Source of the DNA: Avena insularis
Taxonomy: Eukaryota; Streptophyta; Magnoliopsida; Poales; Poaceae
NCBI GenBank assembly: GCA_023614405.1
Contig: CM042689.1
Location: 328,266,305 to 328,330,304 of the forward strand
Direction: 5' to 3'
Length of the DNA stretch: 64,000 nucleotides
The translations under genes and the position numbers were made by a program. The stretch's first letter is position 1; every line of letters starts with the position of its first letter. This document shows, one piece after another, positions 46,470-56,611 of the stretch. The notes under the pieces are model-generated. The model did no database searches and was not told where the DNA came from. It worked only from the letters and a program-made list of their open reading frames with translations.

Positions 46470-48782
46470 GGAAACGATCAGTTAGGTTACAGTTTCTCCC
46501 CTTCCGCACGCGCTCCTGCTCCCGGTGGAAGATGGTGGCGGCTACTTCCGGCGGCGACCTGGACGGTGGCGCCAGTTTTAGCACAGGCGGCGGTGGATCA
46601 AGCGGCAGCGACATCGATTCGCCCGCAGGCGGGGACGGTGCCCTTCTATCCTCGCCATCGTCGTTCACCCGAGGTGCAACACAGTCGCCGAAGCGTTCCA
46701 CTGGACCCGCCGCCGATCTTGCTCGGGCGGTTCTGGCTTCACCTGCGAAGAGTAGCTACTGCTAGATCTCGGCATGCATCGAGTAAGCTCTCACCTCACA
46801 ATCTTGCTCTGTCTAGTTTGAATCTTGGATTAGTTAAGGATTGCATTGGATAGTTAGGGTTTGAATCTTGGATTAGTTAACTGAACCTTATGTTGTTGAA
46901 TCTTGGATAGTGGATAGTATGTTGCCGAATCTTGTGTTAACTGAAGCTTAACTGAATCACATTGCTTAGCTTGTGTTAACTGAATCTTAACTGAATCACA
47001 TTGCTCAGCTTGTGTTAACTGAATATTAACTGAAGCTTAACTGTATAATTTGTATATATCATCTTGGACAGTATGAACTGATGCAGTGACAGTAGATATA
47101 ATTAGTTGGTATTGTTCCCTATCAATTAAATAGGAGTAGGAACTGGTGGATTGATAGTATATATAATCATTACTTGTTGTACTATGCAGTTTGGATGATG
47201 ACATTTGGGATATTAGATTTAATTTCCCTGGTGAAGACAATCTAGAGAGAACCTTGTGTAGTGCAGACATCACATATACAAATTTGTTGGCCCTTATTGA
47301 AGAGTTTGGTTATAATGTTAATGACACCATGTACTACATCAAAGAAAGGGGGAAAGGGTTGGAGGGATTGGAGGCTATTACCAGCATGGTAAAAGGTTAT
47401 CAAGATGAAAGAAATTTTTGAGAATGAGAAGGTTCTTAACTTGATAGTGATCAGACACAATTCAGATGTGCCACCTGGACTGAATAAAGAAGAAACTGAG
47501 GCTGACATCCCATCACAAGACCCATTGATACTAAGGGTGGACAAAGATGGAGTGTCATATATTAGTGAGGAGGAGAATGTATATCCAGATTGCCTTTATA
47601 TAGGAACACAACAGAGCTGCAATTTTGGGCTGGGCAAACCAGCTGATCATGACAAGGCTGTTGATGAAGTGGATTCTGATGATGAATGGATGCATGAGCT
47701 GCAGCATGATTACAAAGCTGATCATGACAAGGCTGTTGCATCAGAGCTAGAGTACATAAAGGAATTGAAGAGGAAGATACAAGGTGGACAGGATGGGCAC
47801 AATAAAAAGAGAGGAGAATCTCCTGTACACTTTGAAGGGGAAACTGATGTGGAAGAGTTGTATGAGGAAGAAGAAGAGGAGGAGGAAGAGAGTGAACCAG
47901 AGGCTGTGGATGAAGAGGAGTTTATTTCTGAGAAGGATACGAAGGGGAAAGGCCCCACATCAAGCAGACCACATTATCAAGAAGAGGTAGCTGATGACTA
48001 CTATTTCATACCTTCAGGTGATGATGATAGTAGCCTAGATGATTTGCCTCACAGTGATGATGATGGTTTTGTGCCAAAGTGGGTGTTGCCTAGTGGGCAG
48101 AAGAGGAGGGTGAAGAAACTAAAGAAGAGGGTCTGGTATGATGAGTCTAGGGCTGATGCACACCAGCAGTTTGCCCTGAAATTGTGCTTCACAGATGTCT
48201 ACCAATTTAGGATAGCTCTTAGGAACTATCACATTGCTTAGCTTAGAAACTATGGTTACCACAGAAACCACCCTGACAGAATCATTGTCAACTGTACTAA
48301 AGATGGACTGAAATTAGGATGCCCATTCTTTTTGTCTGCCTCCATCATTAAGAATGAGAAGACATTCTGCATAAGAAAGTCTAACCCTTTGCACACTTGC
48401 ATCCCTCATGGAGAGAACAACAAGGTCACTATAGATTGGCTGGCAGCTCAGTATGAGCAAGCAATTAGAACAAATCCAAGTACAACTATTGACACACTCA
48501 TTGATAATGCAAAGATAAATTTTGGAGTGAATGTGCCAAGGAGCATGGCTTACAGGGCAAGGCAAAAGGCCTTTAGTGTTGTCATAGGTGATCATAAGAA
48601 GCAGTACACAAGGTTGAGAGATTACCTGCAAGCTATCTTGGACACAAATCCTAGCAGCAAATGTATTGTTACAACCAAAGAGTTGTTGGAGCATCCTAGT
48701 GCAAATCCCAGGTTCCATGGACTGTTTATCTGTCTAGATGCTTCTAGACAAGGTTATCTTGATGGATGCAGGCCTTTCATAG

Positions 48783-48878
48783 GTTATTTCATGTGTTTCT
48801 TTGTAGTCAAGATGTGCATTATGTTGCTAGTCTTTGGTCATGTTTCATCTTACACGTGCTTTTATGTAATTAATTTAG
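48783..48878 (+). other. Inferred 96-nt intron in the MULE transposase
   Basis: Donor atag|gttatt, acceptor aatttag|gtctgg. Removal joins RPFIG to LDGCF, the conserved MULE catalytic motif. The length is a multiple of three and there is no stop, so unspliced RNA also stays open. Confidence 0.75.
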
Positions 48879-49090
48879 GTCTGGATGGATGCTTCATTAA
48901 ACTAACAACTGGGCAACAAATTTTGGCTGCCACTGGGAGAGATGGGAACAACAATATATTTCCCTTAGCATTTGGTGTAGTGGACAAAGAGGATACTGCT
49001 AGCTGGTTGTGGTTTCTTACCCAACTCAAATATTGCATAGGAACATTAGGGAAATTTGGGAATTACACCATCATATCTGACAGGCAAAAG

Positions 49091-49171
49091 GTGAGTTTGT
49101 TTTTCCATGTATTTATGTGTTTTCCCCATTCAGCTTTGTGTTTGTTTTCTAACAACAAGGCTAGATTTCAG
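49091..49171 (+). other. Inferred 81-nt intron in the MULE transposase
   Basis: Donor aaaag|gtgagt, acceptor gatttcag|ggt. Removal joins SDRQK to GLLKAV, as expected around the second catalytic Asp. This intron is also in frame and open. Confidence 0.8.
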
Positions 49172-50734
49172 GGTTTGCTCAAGGCTGTTTCCCATGTTTT
49201 CCCCAATTCTCCTCAAAGGTTTTGTCTCATGCATATTTATGCCAACTTCAAATCAGCTGGATTTAATGGGGAAGATCTTAGGAAGTTGATTTTCCAAGCT
49301 AGCTACTCATGGACCAATACTAGATTTGATGCAGCAATGGAGGAGATTCAGAGGGGTTGTGAGCCTACCTATAATTGGCTTATGCAAATACCTGTGGAAG
49401 CTTGGGCCAGACATGTATTTGACACCAACTACAAGACAAACTTCACTATCAATAATCTAAGTGAGGTTTTCAACAAGATGATACTTGATGTTAGGGGCAA
49501 GCCTATTCAGTCCATGATCAAGGGCATCATTGACAAGTTGATGGTCAAGTATAGTGCAAAAAGGGAGAAGGCAGAGCTTACAAGATGGGAAATCACACCT
49601 TTCTACTCAGAGATTAGAAACAGCTAAAAAGTTCTCAAGAACATGCAGTCCTAAAAATGCTGCTATTGGTCTGTGGCAGGTTGTCACAAGTGGCCTGGAG
49701 TGCATGCTGTTGATCTTAGAGCAAAGTCCTATGGTTGTAGATATTGGGATGTGACAGGAATTCCCTACAATCATGCAATTTCTGTCATTCAGAAGCTCAA
49801 ACAGTTTCTAGAGGATTATGTGCATGACTTTTTCAAGAAACCCATGTATAAGGAAGCTTATAAACATATTATCTATCCAATCCCTGGGTCTGATGCTTGG
49901 CCAAAGACACCTTACCCAGACATAGACCCTCCAGTTTTCAGAGAAAAGCCTGGCAGAAAGCAAACTAAGAGGAGGAAGGGTGCATTTGAGGTACCTGCAC
50001 CTAGATATACTTCTAGGATGACCACCATCACCTGTAGTAACTGTAATCAGCTGGGTCATAGGTACACATCTTGTCCTGTTCAGCTCAGGCCTGAGCTAGC
50101 TATAAGGAAAGCACAGCAGAAGGTTGTCTCATATTGCAATACTCTTTCATGTACTGATGTGCCTTCTCATATTGCAATACTCATATTTATTTGTGTTTGT
50201 AGGCCAATAGGACAAACACAGATGACTGCCTACATCACAGAGCACTGTTGTGCCTTCTCCAAGGGCAGCACCAACACCTCCAGCTCCAAGGGCAGCACCA
50301 ACAGCTCCATCTCCAAGGGCAAGACATGCCTTCTCAGCTCCAAGGGCCACTCATTCATCAGCTGTAATCCCTAGGACCAGTGGCAGAGAACCAAAGCTCA
50401 CAAACAAGATGAAGGGCTACCTCAATGCTGGGAAGCACACCAGCTACAAGGGGTACAACAAAAAGACTAAGGCCAACAACTCCAGCTCCAAGGATTGAAT
50501 ATGTTTCTATGTCTGAAACTATCTATGCTATGTTCTTGTGTGTTTGAAACTATCTCTACTGTGCAAAACTATGTTCCTGTCCAAGACTATGTTGATGATT
50601 GGAACCAACTTAGAGTTTGAGACTATGATCTTGTGTAAAACTATGTTTCTGTGCAAAACTATGTTCCTGTGGAATCTATGTTGTACCTTTTTTCTATGAT
50701 GCATTGTAAGACTGTTCTTTTAAATGATTACAAA

Positions 50735-50895
50735 GGTTGTCAAGAACCCTCGACAACCCTAACCAACTACTATAAAAATGGTTACAAAGGTTGTCGAGGG
50801 TTCTCGACAAACCTAAACCACTACTCTAATAATGATCACAAAGGTTGTCGAGAACCCTCGACAACCCTAACCAACTACTATAAAAATGGTTACAA
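50735..50895. repeat. 54-bp minisatellite with a perfect-stem palindrome in each unit
   Basis: Palindromes with stems ggttgtcgag / ctcgacaacc start at 50735, 50789 and 50843, exactly 54 bp apart; the spacer 'aaccaactactataaaaatg' recurs, with a partial fourth unit. The loop of the middle copy is reversed (ggtt against aacc). The array lies in the 3' regions of the two convergent MULE genes. Confidence 0.93.
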
Positions 50896-51158
50896 AGGAA
50901 CACATTTGAAATAACAAAGGGATTTAATTTCAAATGACAATATATAAAGGGAGAGCATTTCTAATAACAATAACATAGAAGGTTTTAACATAGATATATC
51001 CATTAAACTAATAAGGTTCCATCACAATTAGTTCAACACTAAATTCAACAACACATACATCACTAGTAGTTCAGCACTGCTTCCAACAACAAATCTACCA
51101 CAGTAGTTCAGCATTACATGGATAGTAGTTCAGCATTACATCAACACATTTACTCAAC

Positions 51159-52300
51159 TCACTCATCATCACAAATTGCCTTAATCTTCTTCACCTTCTG
51201 CTGGAGACTGTCCTTGGCATTGAAGAGGTCAAAAATCATATACTCTAGCTTCTTTTTCTCATCCTTGAGGGCCAGCTTCTCATCTTCACATTTCTGCATC
51301 TTGGCCTTCATTACATCGGCTTGAGTTTTCAGTATCTCTTTGAGCTCAGCCACTGCATTCTTCAAGACCTGAACTTCATTCTTGAGAGCAGCTGTGTGCT
51401 CCTCCTTCTTCTGCTCAGCCACACTCTCTTTCCTTTCTTCCTTGAACTTATGATAATTTTCCAGAAGCACCTTCCTCTCAGTTTCATCCATGAACTTCTT
51501 CACATCGTCTAACAGAGAATCATGTTTCTTCTGTAACTTCTGCTTATCCTCCGACAGTTGCTTCAGCAAAATGGCTTGCTCACACCTGTCATTGATTCTA
51601 CCATCATGGGCTTCATTGTACATGCCCCAAAGCCTTGTTAAAGCCCTCCGCATAGTTTCTGGCCACTCTTCATTATCAATCCAGGAGTGGAATCCACACT
51701 TCATGACTTGCTACAATGCACAATCCAATAAAAATATAAGCTACTGCTAAAGCACTGTCAAAACAAGACACATCAAAGAGTAGAAAACCATTGCTAAAGT
51801 ATAACTTTTGTTGTTGAAAACCATTGCTAAAAGCAATTATGCTAAACCATTAGAGTAATGTGCTTCTAATACATCACTGCAGCTTTTCAATAAGATAAAC
51901 AATAAAGGAAATAATCACAGTTGATAAGTATAACTTAAAACAATGCACAAAATAAGGTAGGCAATACTAAAAACCTTACATTTCCAACTTGGCACATGTA
52001 AAATCTACGGCCGGTGTTAGTGCCCTCAAAGGCGACGCATTTCTGCGGCGCTAGCCCATGCAAACGACATACTTCTGGAGAATCCAATGCCACACCATGG
52101 AATTTGGGATCTTCACAGGTATCTGGGGAGTAGTCCATGTCCACAATTCCTAAATTATAGATATAACTGGTTTAATCGATCTAAATCAACGAGGAACCCT
52201 AAAATCCCAAATCACTGGATCTAGCCTGAACCCTAGAAATTTGGGAACTTACCCCAAGGAGGGAGTGGCTCGACGAGTCACTGTCGTCCCAGCTGGGCAT
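51159..52300 (-). CDS. MULE-borne GRF zinc-finger / coiled-coil protein
   Basis: The terminal exon begins with caagtcatgaag after a gtag acceptor (about 51710) and runs to a stop at 51159. It gives VMKCGFHSWIDNEEWPETMR, then about 140 residues of heptad-like Leu/Lys/Glu coiled coil. The preceding exon, from 52149 to the aat|gtaagg donor at about 51979, contains VCRLHGLAPQKCVAFEGTNT and GRRFYMCQ. Joined in phase, the two exons make a GRF-type zinc finger (C..H ... GRRFYMC ... KCGFHSWID). A short first exon, 52300-52253 (MPSWDDSDSSSHSLLG, then gtaagt), is plausible but its phase does not fit, so the start is uncertain or damaged. The mudrB position in MuDR elements is analogous, but no sequence similarity to MURB is claimed. 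Function unknown; DNA/RNA binding plus oligomerisation is an inference from the domains. Confidence 0.6.
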
Positions 52301-52394
52301 GGCGACGACGACTTAAGGCAGTTGCTCGGACGCCTGACGATGGTGGCGGCAAAAGAGCGAGCTAGGGCGGGCGGGGCGAACTAGTCCACCCAAA

Positions 52395-52657
52395 CCCTCT
52401 TTCAGACACGGCGCCGGTGTGGGCCCCACACAGCCGTTAACGGCGTGCAACGGCCGTCGCCAGGAGCCGTCTACCACTTGCCACGTCATCATCCTGGTGG
52501 GCCCCCCTGACAGAAATGTTGTCAATCGACCGCAAATCGGGTTTTAGCGTGAATTGCAAAAAATCTGCCGAAAAGTGGTGGTTTTTTGCGATTTTTTTGT
52601 AAAGTGGTGGTTATTCGAACATTCGGCCGAAATGTGGTAGTTTTATGCTATTAAATC
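52395..52657 (-). repeat. MULE right terminal inverted repeat
   Basis: Inverted partner of 46208-46469, ending ttttatgctattaaatc before the target duplication. Confidence 0.92.
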
Positions 52658-52666
52658 TACGGTTTA

Positions 52667-52936
52667 GTGTACACAGTTAGATGTGAGTCTCTACAGCACA
52701 GCTGGGACTAGCTAGCATTTCACTTCCATGGAGTTGTAGCTCCACGTGTAGGCTGTACACTTCAAAAGTAGCTCGTTGCATCTCTTGTGATAAGTGTGCT
52801 TTATGATGTCATAATGCATAAATTTGTTTTTTCGGGGATACATAGATTTGACTGTGAACAAACACAGGTAGTTTTCACCGGAAACATCCGTCTTATGCGT
52901 CATAGTAACCGGCGTTAGCCGTTGCACAAATAGGAG
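52667..52936. repeat. Ancestral duplication, copy B, last segment
   Basis: Collinear with 7730-8191 minus the MITE: 'agatgtgagtctctaca', 'cacttccatggagt.gtagctcca', 'cttatgatgtcataatgcat', 'gattt.actgtgaacaaacac', 'ttagccgttgcaca'. Confidence 0.85.
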
Positions 52937-53364
52937 CATAAGCCCTTTTTAGACAGATCCATCTACCGCTAAAAGCAGGATTTAGTAGAACGCAAGCACC
53001 AAGTTTGCTAGATCAGTGTGACGGTACAAAGCAAGAGTGGTGCTTACATGGTATCCGAAAACGAAAATGGATCTCCTGAAAACTAAATTGAAACAATCTA
53101 CATACACAAGAGGCCGTGCTACAACTGAATTTACAACCGACGTAGACTGAGTTTTTCTTCACAATTTTTCCAACGGCATGAAACCAAAACTGAAACCAGA
53201 CATGCATGCAAAGAATGATACACAGGTCAATGAATGAACAAAGAAGAAGAAGAAATCAAAGAAAGCATCCACAGTTTCGTGATGCCATGTTTCCCTCCCA
53301 GGTCAATGATAAGGCGGAGGGATCGGCAAAGGACAGAAGGGACATGCAGCAATGATTGGATCAG
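52937..53364 (-). other. 3' flank / probable 3' UTR of the bZIP gene
   Basis: Directly downstream of the bZIP stop codon on the minus strand; no coding sequence. Similarity to copy A stops at about 52936, so the ancestral duplication lies next to the end of this gene. Confidence 0.45.
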
Positions 53365-55954
53365 CTAGCTCATGAGCTCCTTCTCGGCGCGCACAGGGGG
53401 CGGCCCGCCATGGGCGTGCTGGTCGGAGCCCGCGCTGCCGGACGACATCCTGAGGTTCTGCTGCTGGTACACCTGCCGGAGCCTCTCGATCTCCTCCTTC
53501 AACGCCTCTTGATGAGCTGCAGAGATCAAAACCTCATGAGTTGTGTTTCCTGAATCCTTGGAACGCGGCATGGGAGTATGGGACGGCAAGAAGAATGGGG
53601 CTAGCTAGTAATTCTGAATTTGTGATGGGAGTACTGACCGTCCTTGAAGATCTTGTCCTGCGCTAGGGCGGCGATCCGCTGCTTGAGGTGGCTGTTGCCG
53701 ACGGTGAGGATGGTCCGCTGCTGATCCAGGAAGGCCACCCGAGGAGACAGCACGGACACCTCGTTCTGACCATTGAAACATGACCCAAGTAAGATACGAC
53801 GAACTAGGAATTTTACACGACAGTCAAATCGGAACAGGTTAAACTGACGCCAAATCACATGCTCGTCGGCAGTTAATTAAGTTTTCGACCGATGACTTGT
53901 CAGATTAGTTCCTTGGCTCCCTGCAATAATTCTCGAACATCCTGTCGATCCGAAGCAACATTTAACTAGACATCTCGATCTCCATGTGCACCCACGAGGC
54001 CACCACGAGTAGTTAAAATCCTCATCACTTTCTACTAAATACCCCCCTTGACAGCACAAGTAGTGGACCATTGTTAAATGCTACGGGTACTAACACTGCA
54101 TCGTCATTGCTTAAGACAGCAACCAGATGTGTCGTCGCTAGCTTAGCTAGGATCGGGCAGGACGACGAAGGCGCCGCCTGCATCTGCATGTGCCGTACCA
54201 CTATTACCCATGGGAGGAAGCTGCTCTGATCCATGGGCGCGGGCCGGGTCGAGGGACCACCACGTACTCCGTCGCGTGCAGTGCCATGTGCATCTGGATC
54301 GCGCCAGGGCGGGCGGGGGGTAGGGCGGCGTTGGTAGGTACCGTACGCGTGGGTAAAAGACATCGCCGTGCATGTGCACGCGACGGCCGGGGAGCCTACT
54401 CATTCCATCATTTCTCGTCTCGTCGTCCCGGCCGGCCTCATCCCACATGGCCGGGTTCACCACCATAGATTGATCCTTAGCTATTACCTTGCGTGCTGTG
54501 CTTGCTAGCTAGGTGCTGCTAGCATAGCAAGCCAGCCAGCCTGTGCCGATCCGTGGATCTACCCTAACCACACTCTAGCTAGTGCGGCGATTAATGTGAT
54601 TGTCTGTGCGCAGCAGTCCTAATCAAACAATGGTACGGAGCGACATGTTGTGTGTGCATGTGGATGAGAAATATGGGCCGTACTGTACGGTTGCGTTGCG
54701 TTAACCATCTTGAGAGCGACACATTTTTGTGATACAACGATCGAAACATCGATACAATTAATCCTAGTGCATGCATGCTTCCCATAGAACTGCTGGATTG
54801 TGCTTGCATTGTAAGCGTGTGCAGTGTGTTTATGGAATTTCCTCGAGGATATATACACATATATCCACCACGTACGTACGTAGTAGTTTTCTACTCTGTT
54901 TTCTTGCAAGGTTTGGAGGCATTGCATGCACGATGGAAGTGGAGGAAGCCTTGCATTATGTAATAAGCTCTTTTAAGCACCGTTTCCTACTAGCTAGCTA
55001 GCTAGCTAGAATTTAGATCCATTTCGAGCAACTAACTAACTACGTACAACTGAGTAGCTACCTTGCATATGGCTCGTTGATGCTTTTTTAGATAGCAGGA
55101 TGCTGGTCTATGTGTAATTGTGTGCCTGCACGATCGAAAGTGGAGGAAGCCTTTATTAATTTCTCTTTTGAGCGCCATTTCCGACTAGCTAGCTAGCTAG
55201 AATTGACATCCGGCCATTTCGAGCAACTAACTATAGTACGTAATTGAGCAGATAGCTAGCTAGCTCGGTTCCTTTATTTAAGCCAAGAAATTTAGAGCCT
55301 ACTAAACCCTGGCTCGTTGATGCTTAATTAGATAGCAAGGATGCGTCTATGTGTGTGTACCTGCAGCGTGGTGACGCACCGCTCTAGCTCGGAGATGTAC
55401 TGCAGCTTCCTCACCCGCGACCTCTGAGCCGACTGACGATTTGCTAGTATCCTGAAAACGCATAATTGAGTACACCACAAAAGAGTTGCAGGAGTTGCAT
55501 CCATGCATTTGGAGGGAGGAAGAATCTAGCTAGCTCACCTCTTGACCCTCTTGGGGTCCCGGATCGTCTCCGTGGACGAGGTCGGCGTGGCTTGCCCCAG
55601 CACCAGCTCCTCCTCCGGGCCGTCGTTCTGCGCTTCACCGTACCGATCCTTGCCGCCGCAACGCTTGTCACCGTCGCTGTCGCTGCTGCCGTTCTCGGAC
55701 CCCGGCGCCGTGGACCCGCCCTCGTCGGGGAACATGGACATGAGCTGGTCGTCGTCCAGCCTGTCGAAGTCGCCGGCCCCCGGCGCCACCTCCACGAACG
55801 CCACCGAGTCGCTCAACGACCGGCGGTGCGCGCCCCGCCGCGCCGCCGCGAACTCGACGAACTCGTCCGCCCACGCCGCGCCGGTCCCGGACGCCCAGTG
55901 GTGCGCGCCGGTCCCGGGCGCCATCGGGATCTTGGGCGGGAGCTGATGCGCCAT
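53365..55954 (-). CDS. bZIP transcription factor, group E type, 261 residues, four exons
   Basis: Exons: 55954-55539, 55451-55361, 53765-53639 and 53516-53365 (416+91+127+152 = 786 nt). All junctions have gt-ag borders and matching phases. The N-terminal region has RRGAHRRSLSDSVAF (residues 39-53), typical of the AtbZIP34/61 group and a plausible kinase/14-3-3 site. An acidic, Ser-rich stretch precedes the DNA-binding basic region ILANRQSAQRSRVRKLQ, with the bZIP hallmark N-x7-R (N143, R151). The zipper continues through exons 2-4 and contains the Pro (LSPRVAFLDQQ) known from group E, which is thought to affect homodimerisation. The C-terminus ends RAEKELMS. It is expected to be a nuclear DNA-binding regulator; the Arabidopsis relatives act in pollen, and the role here is not shown. 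The start is the first ATG after the TATA box at 56078-56086. The gene looks intact. Confidence 0.95.
53766..55360 (-). other. Large second intron of the bZIP gene (1595 bp)
   Basis: Lies between the basic region and the zipper exons. It contains several gctagctagc palindromic runs and a ~200-240 bp tandem duplication next to exon 2. No exon-like or transposon sequence was recognised. Confidence 0.8.
54927..55366. repeat. Tandem duplication within the bZIP intron, touching exon 2
   Basis: 54927-55126 is repeated, with divergence and a ~37 bp insert, at 55127-55366. Shared words: 'tgcacgat.gaa.gtggagga', 'gactagctagctagctag', 'ttcgagcaactaact', 'ggctcgttgatgctt', 'gatagca.ggatg', 'tctatgtgt'. 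Copy 2 includes the last few bases of exon 2 and its gt donor; the matching position of copy 1 reads gc. Confidence 0.75.
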
Positions 55955-56077
55955 GCTCGCTCGTCGGCAATGCGCGACAGCTGCTAGCTCTCCGCGCGCG
56001 CGCCCGCCCGCCCGGTGCTACTGCTAGCTAGTAGCTTAACTGCTAGTTGCGTAATGTGCCGGCGCGCATAGAGCTTT

Positions 56078-56086
56078 GTTTTATAC
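56078..56086 (-). promoter_or_regulatory. TATA box of the bZIP gene
   Basis: 'gtataaaac' on the minus strand, about 125 bp upstream of the start codon at 55954, in a GC-rich promoter context. Confidence 0.7.
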
Positions 56087-56288
56087 TAGCGCGCGCTTAG
56101 CTAGCTAGGTGCTACAATCAACACTTGCACCTTCCCGTCTCATGGTTTTGGTTGAGATGGGGATAGATGATGGAGATTATATTGATGGGAATTGGAATCG
56201 GAGGCTCACATGGGACGAGACTTTTGGAACATGAGGACAGCCTGAGCCAGCTAGCTTTGGCCGGAGGAGAGGAGAGGAGTGGAGTGCG

Positions 56289-56311
56289 CGGGGGCGGGGG
56301 CGGGGGCGGGA
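56289..56311 (+). promoter_or_regulatory. G-run cluster upstream of the bZIP gene
   Basis: Four consecutive G runs separated by single C bases (gggggcgggggcgggggcggg), about 335 bp upstream of the start codon. This is the canonical pattern for a potential G-quadruplex; it also looks like a GC-box array. Confidence 0.6.
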
Positions 56312-56503
56312 AGGTTGGTGGGCATCGACGGTTTTAAGCGAGCCGGTTTTAAGTAGGTGGGCATCCACGTGCCGCTGTCCATGGATCTCATTCTCCCCCA
56401 TCATTGCCTCCTCGCCCGCTGCCGGCCTGTGTATATATGGCGAGAACTGGATTTGCCCGTCGCTGTCGTCCAAAACGGGCGATCTTGCTTGCATTATCTA
56501 CTA

Positions 56504-56609
56504 CTTCCTCCGTTTGAAAATATAAACCTAAAACAAAGTGTCACTAAAAGATGTCTAAATACATCTTTTTTACAAACCTAAAACATCTTATATTTTCAAA
56601 CGGAAGGAG
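56504..56609. mobile_element. Stowaway-type MITE, 106 bp
   Basis: Inverted ends cttcctccgtttgaaaatat and its complement, with TA at 56502-56503 and 56610-56611. It lies about 550 bp upstream of the bZIP start codon. Confidence 0.93.
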
Positions 56610-56611
56610 TA

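Larger units (their letters stand above)
46532..50374 (+). pseudogene. mudrA-like MULE transposase, nearly complete, broken
   Basis: A possible first exon starts at 46532 (VAATSGGDLDGG), with an intron ending tatgcag at 47190. The N-terminal domain (WDIRFNFPGEDNLE ... ALIEEFGYNVNDTMYYIKERG) is at 47191-47395; a one-base insertion in the a-run at about 47391-47394 shifts the frame. An acidic linker leads to the MuDR domain (LKLCFTDVYQFRIALRNY, tag at 48239-48241, then LRNYGYHRN ... GLKLGCPFF). The MULE domain has Asp in FIGLDGCF, Asp in IISDRQK, the C-x2-H motif FCLMH and Glu in NNLSEVFNK, so the catalytic residues remain. Introns 48783-48878 and 49091-49171 are inferred. Two frameshifts (about 49615 and 49675) precede a SWIM-like motif YGCRYWDVTGIPYNH, where two of the four metal ligands are Tyr. 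A CCHC knuckle (CSNCNQLGHRYTSC) follows, then a Ser/Lys-rich tail. Confidence 0.88.
46208..52657 (+). mobile_element. Mutator-like element (MULE), 6.45 kb, two convergent genes
   Basis: Flanked by 9-bp target duplications tacggttta (46199-46207 and 52658-52666). Long terminal inverted repeats of about 262 bp, 46208-46469 and 52395-52657, share ttaatagcataaaactacc at the ends and continue to 'gtgtctgaaagaggg'. Inside are a mudrA-like transposase gene on the plus strand and a GRF-zinc-finger/coiled-coil gene on the minus strand, meeting near 50.5-51.1 kb. This is the architecture of autonomous Mutator elements such as maize MuDR. Copy A of the ancestral duplication preserves the empty site near 7720. 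Confidence 0.95.

Noticed and set aside
35098..48241. TAG stops as programmed readthrough or recoding in transposon genes
   Set aside because: The same genes also carry frameshifts and tga stops, and most changes fit simple transitions, so decay is the simpler explanation.
51118..51750. Plus-strand Ser/Phe-rich frames opposite the coiled-coil gene
   Set aside because: Antisense of a Lys/Glu/Leu-rich coiled coil gives this composition; the minus strand has the GRF finger and splice sites.
55466..55987. Plus-strand frames opposite bZIP exon 1
   Set aside because: Antisense shadows of a GC-rich exon; the minus strand gives a complete, recognisable bZIP protein.
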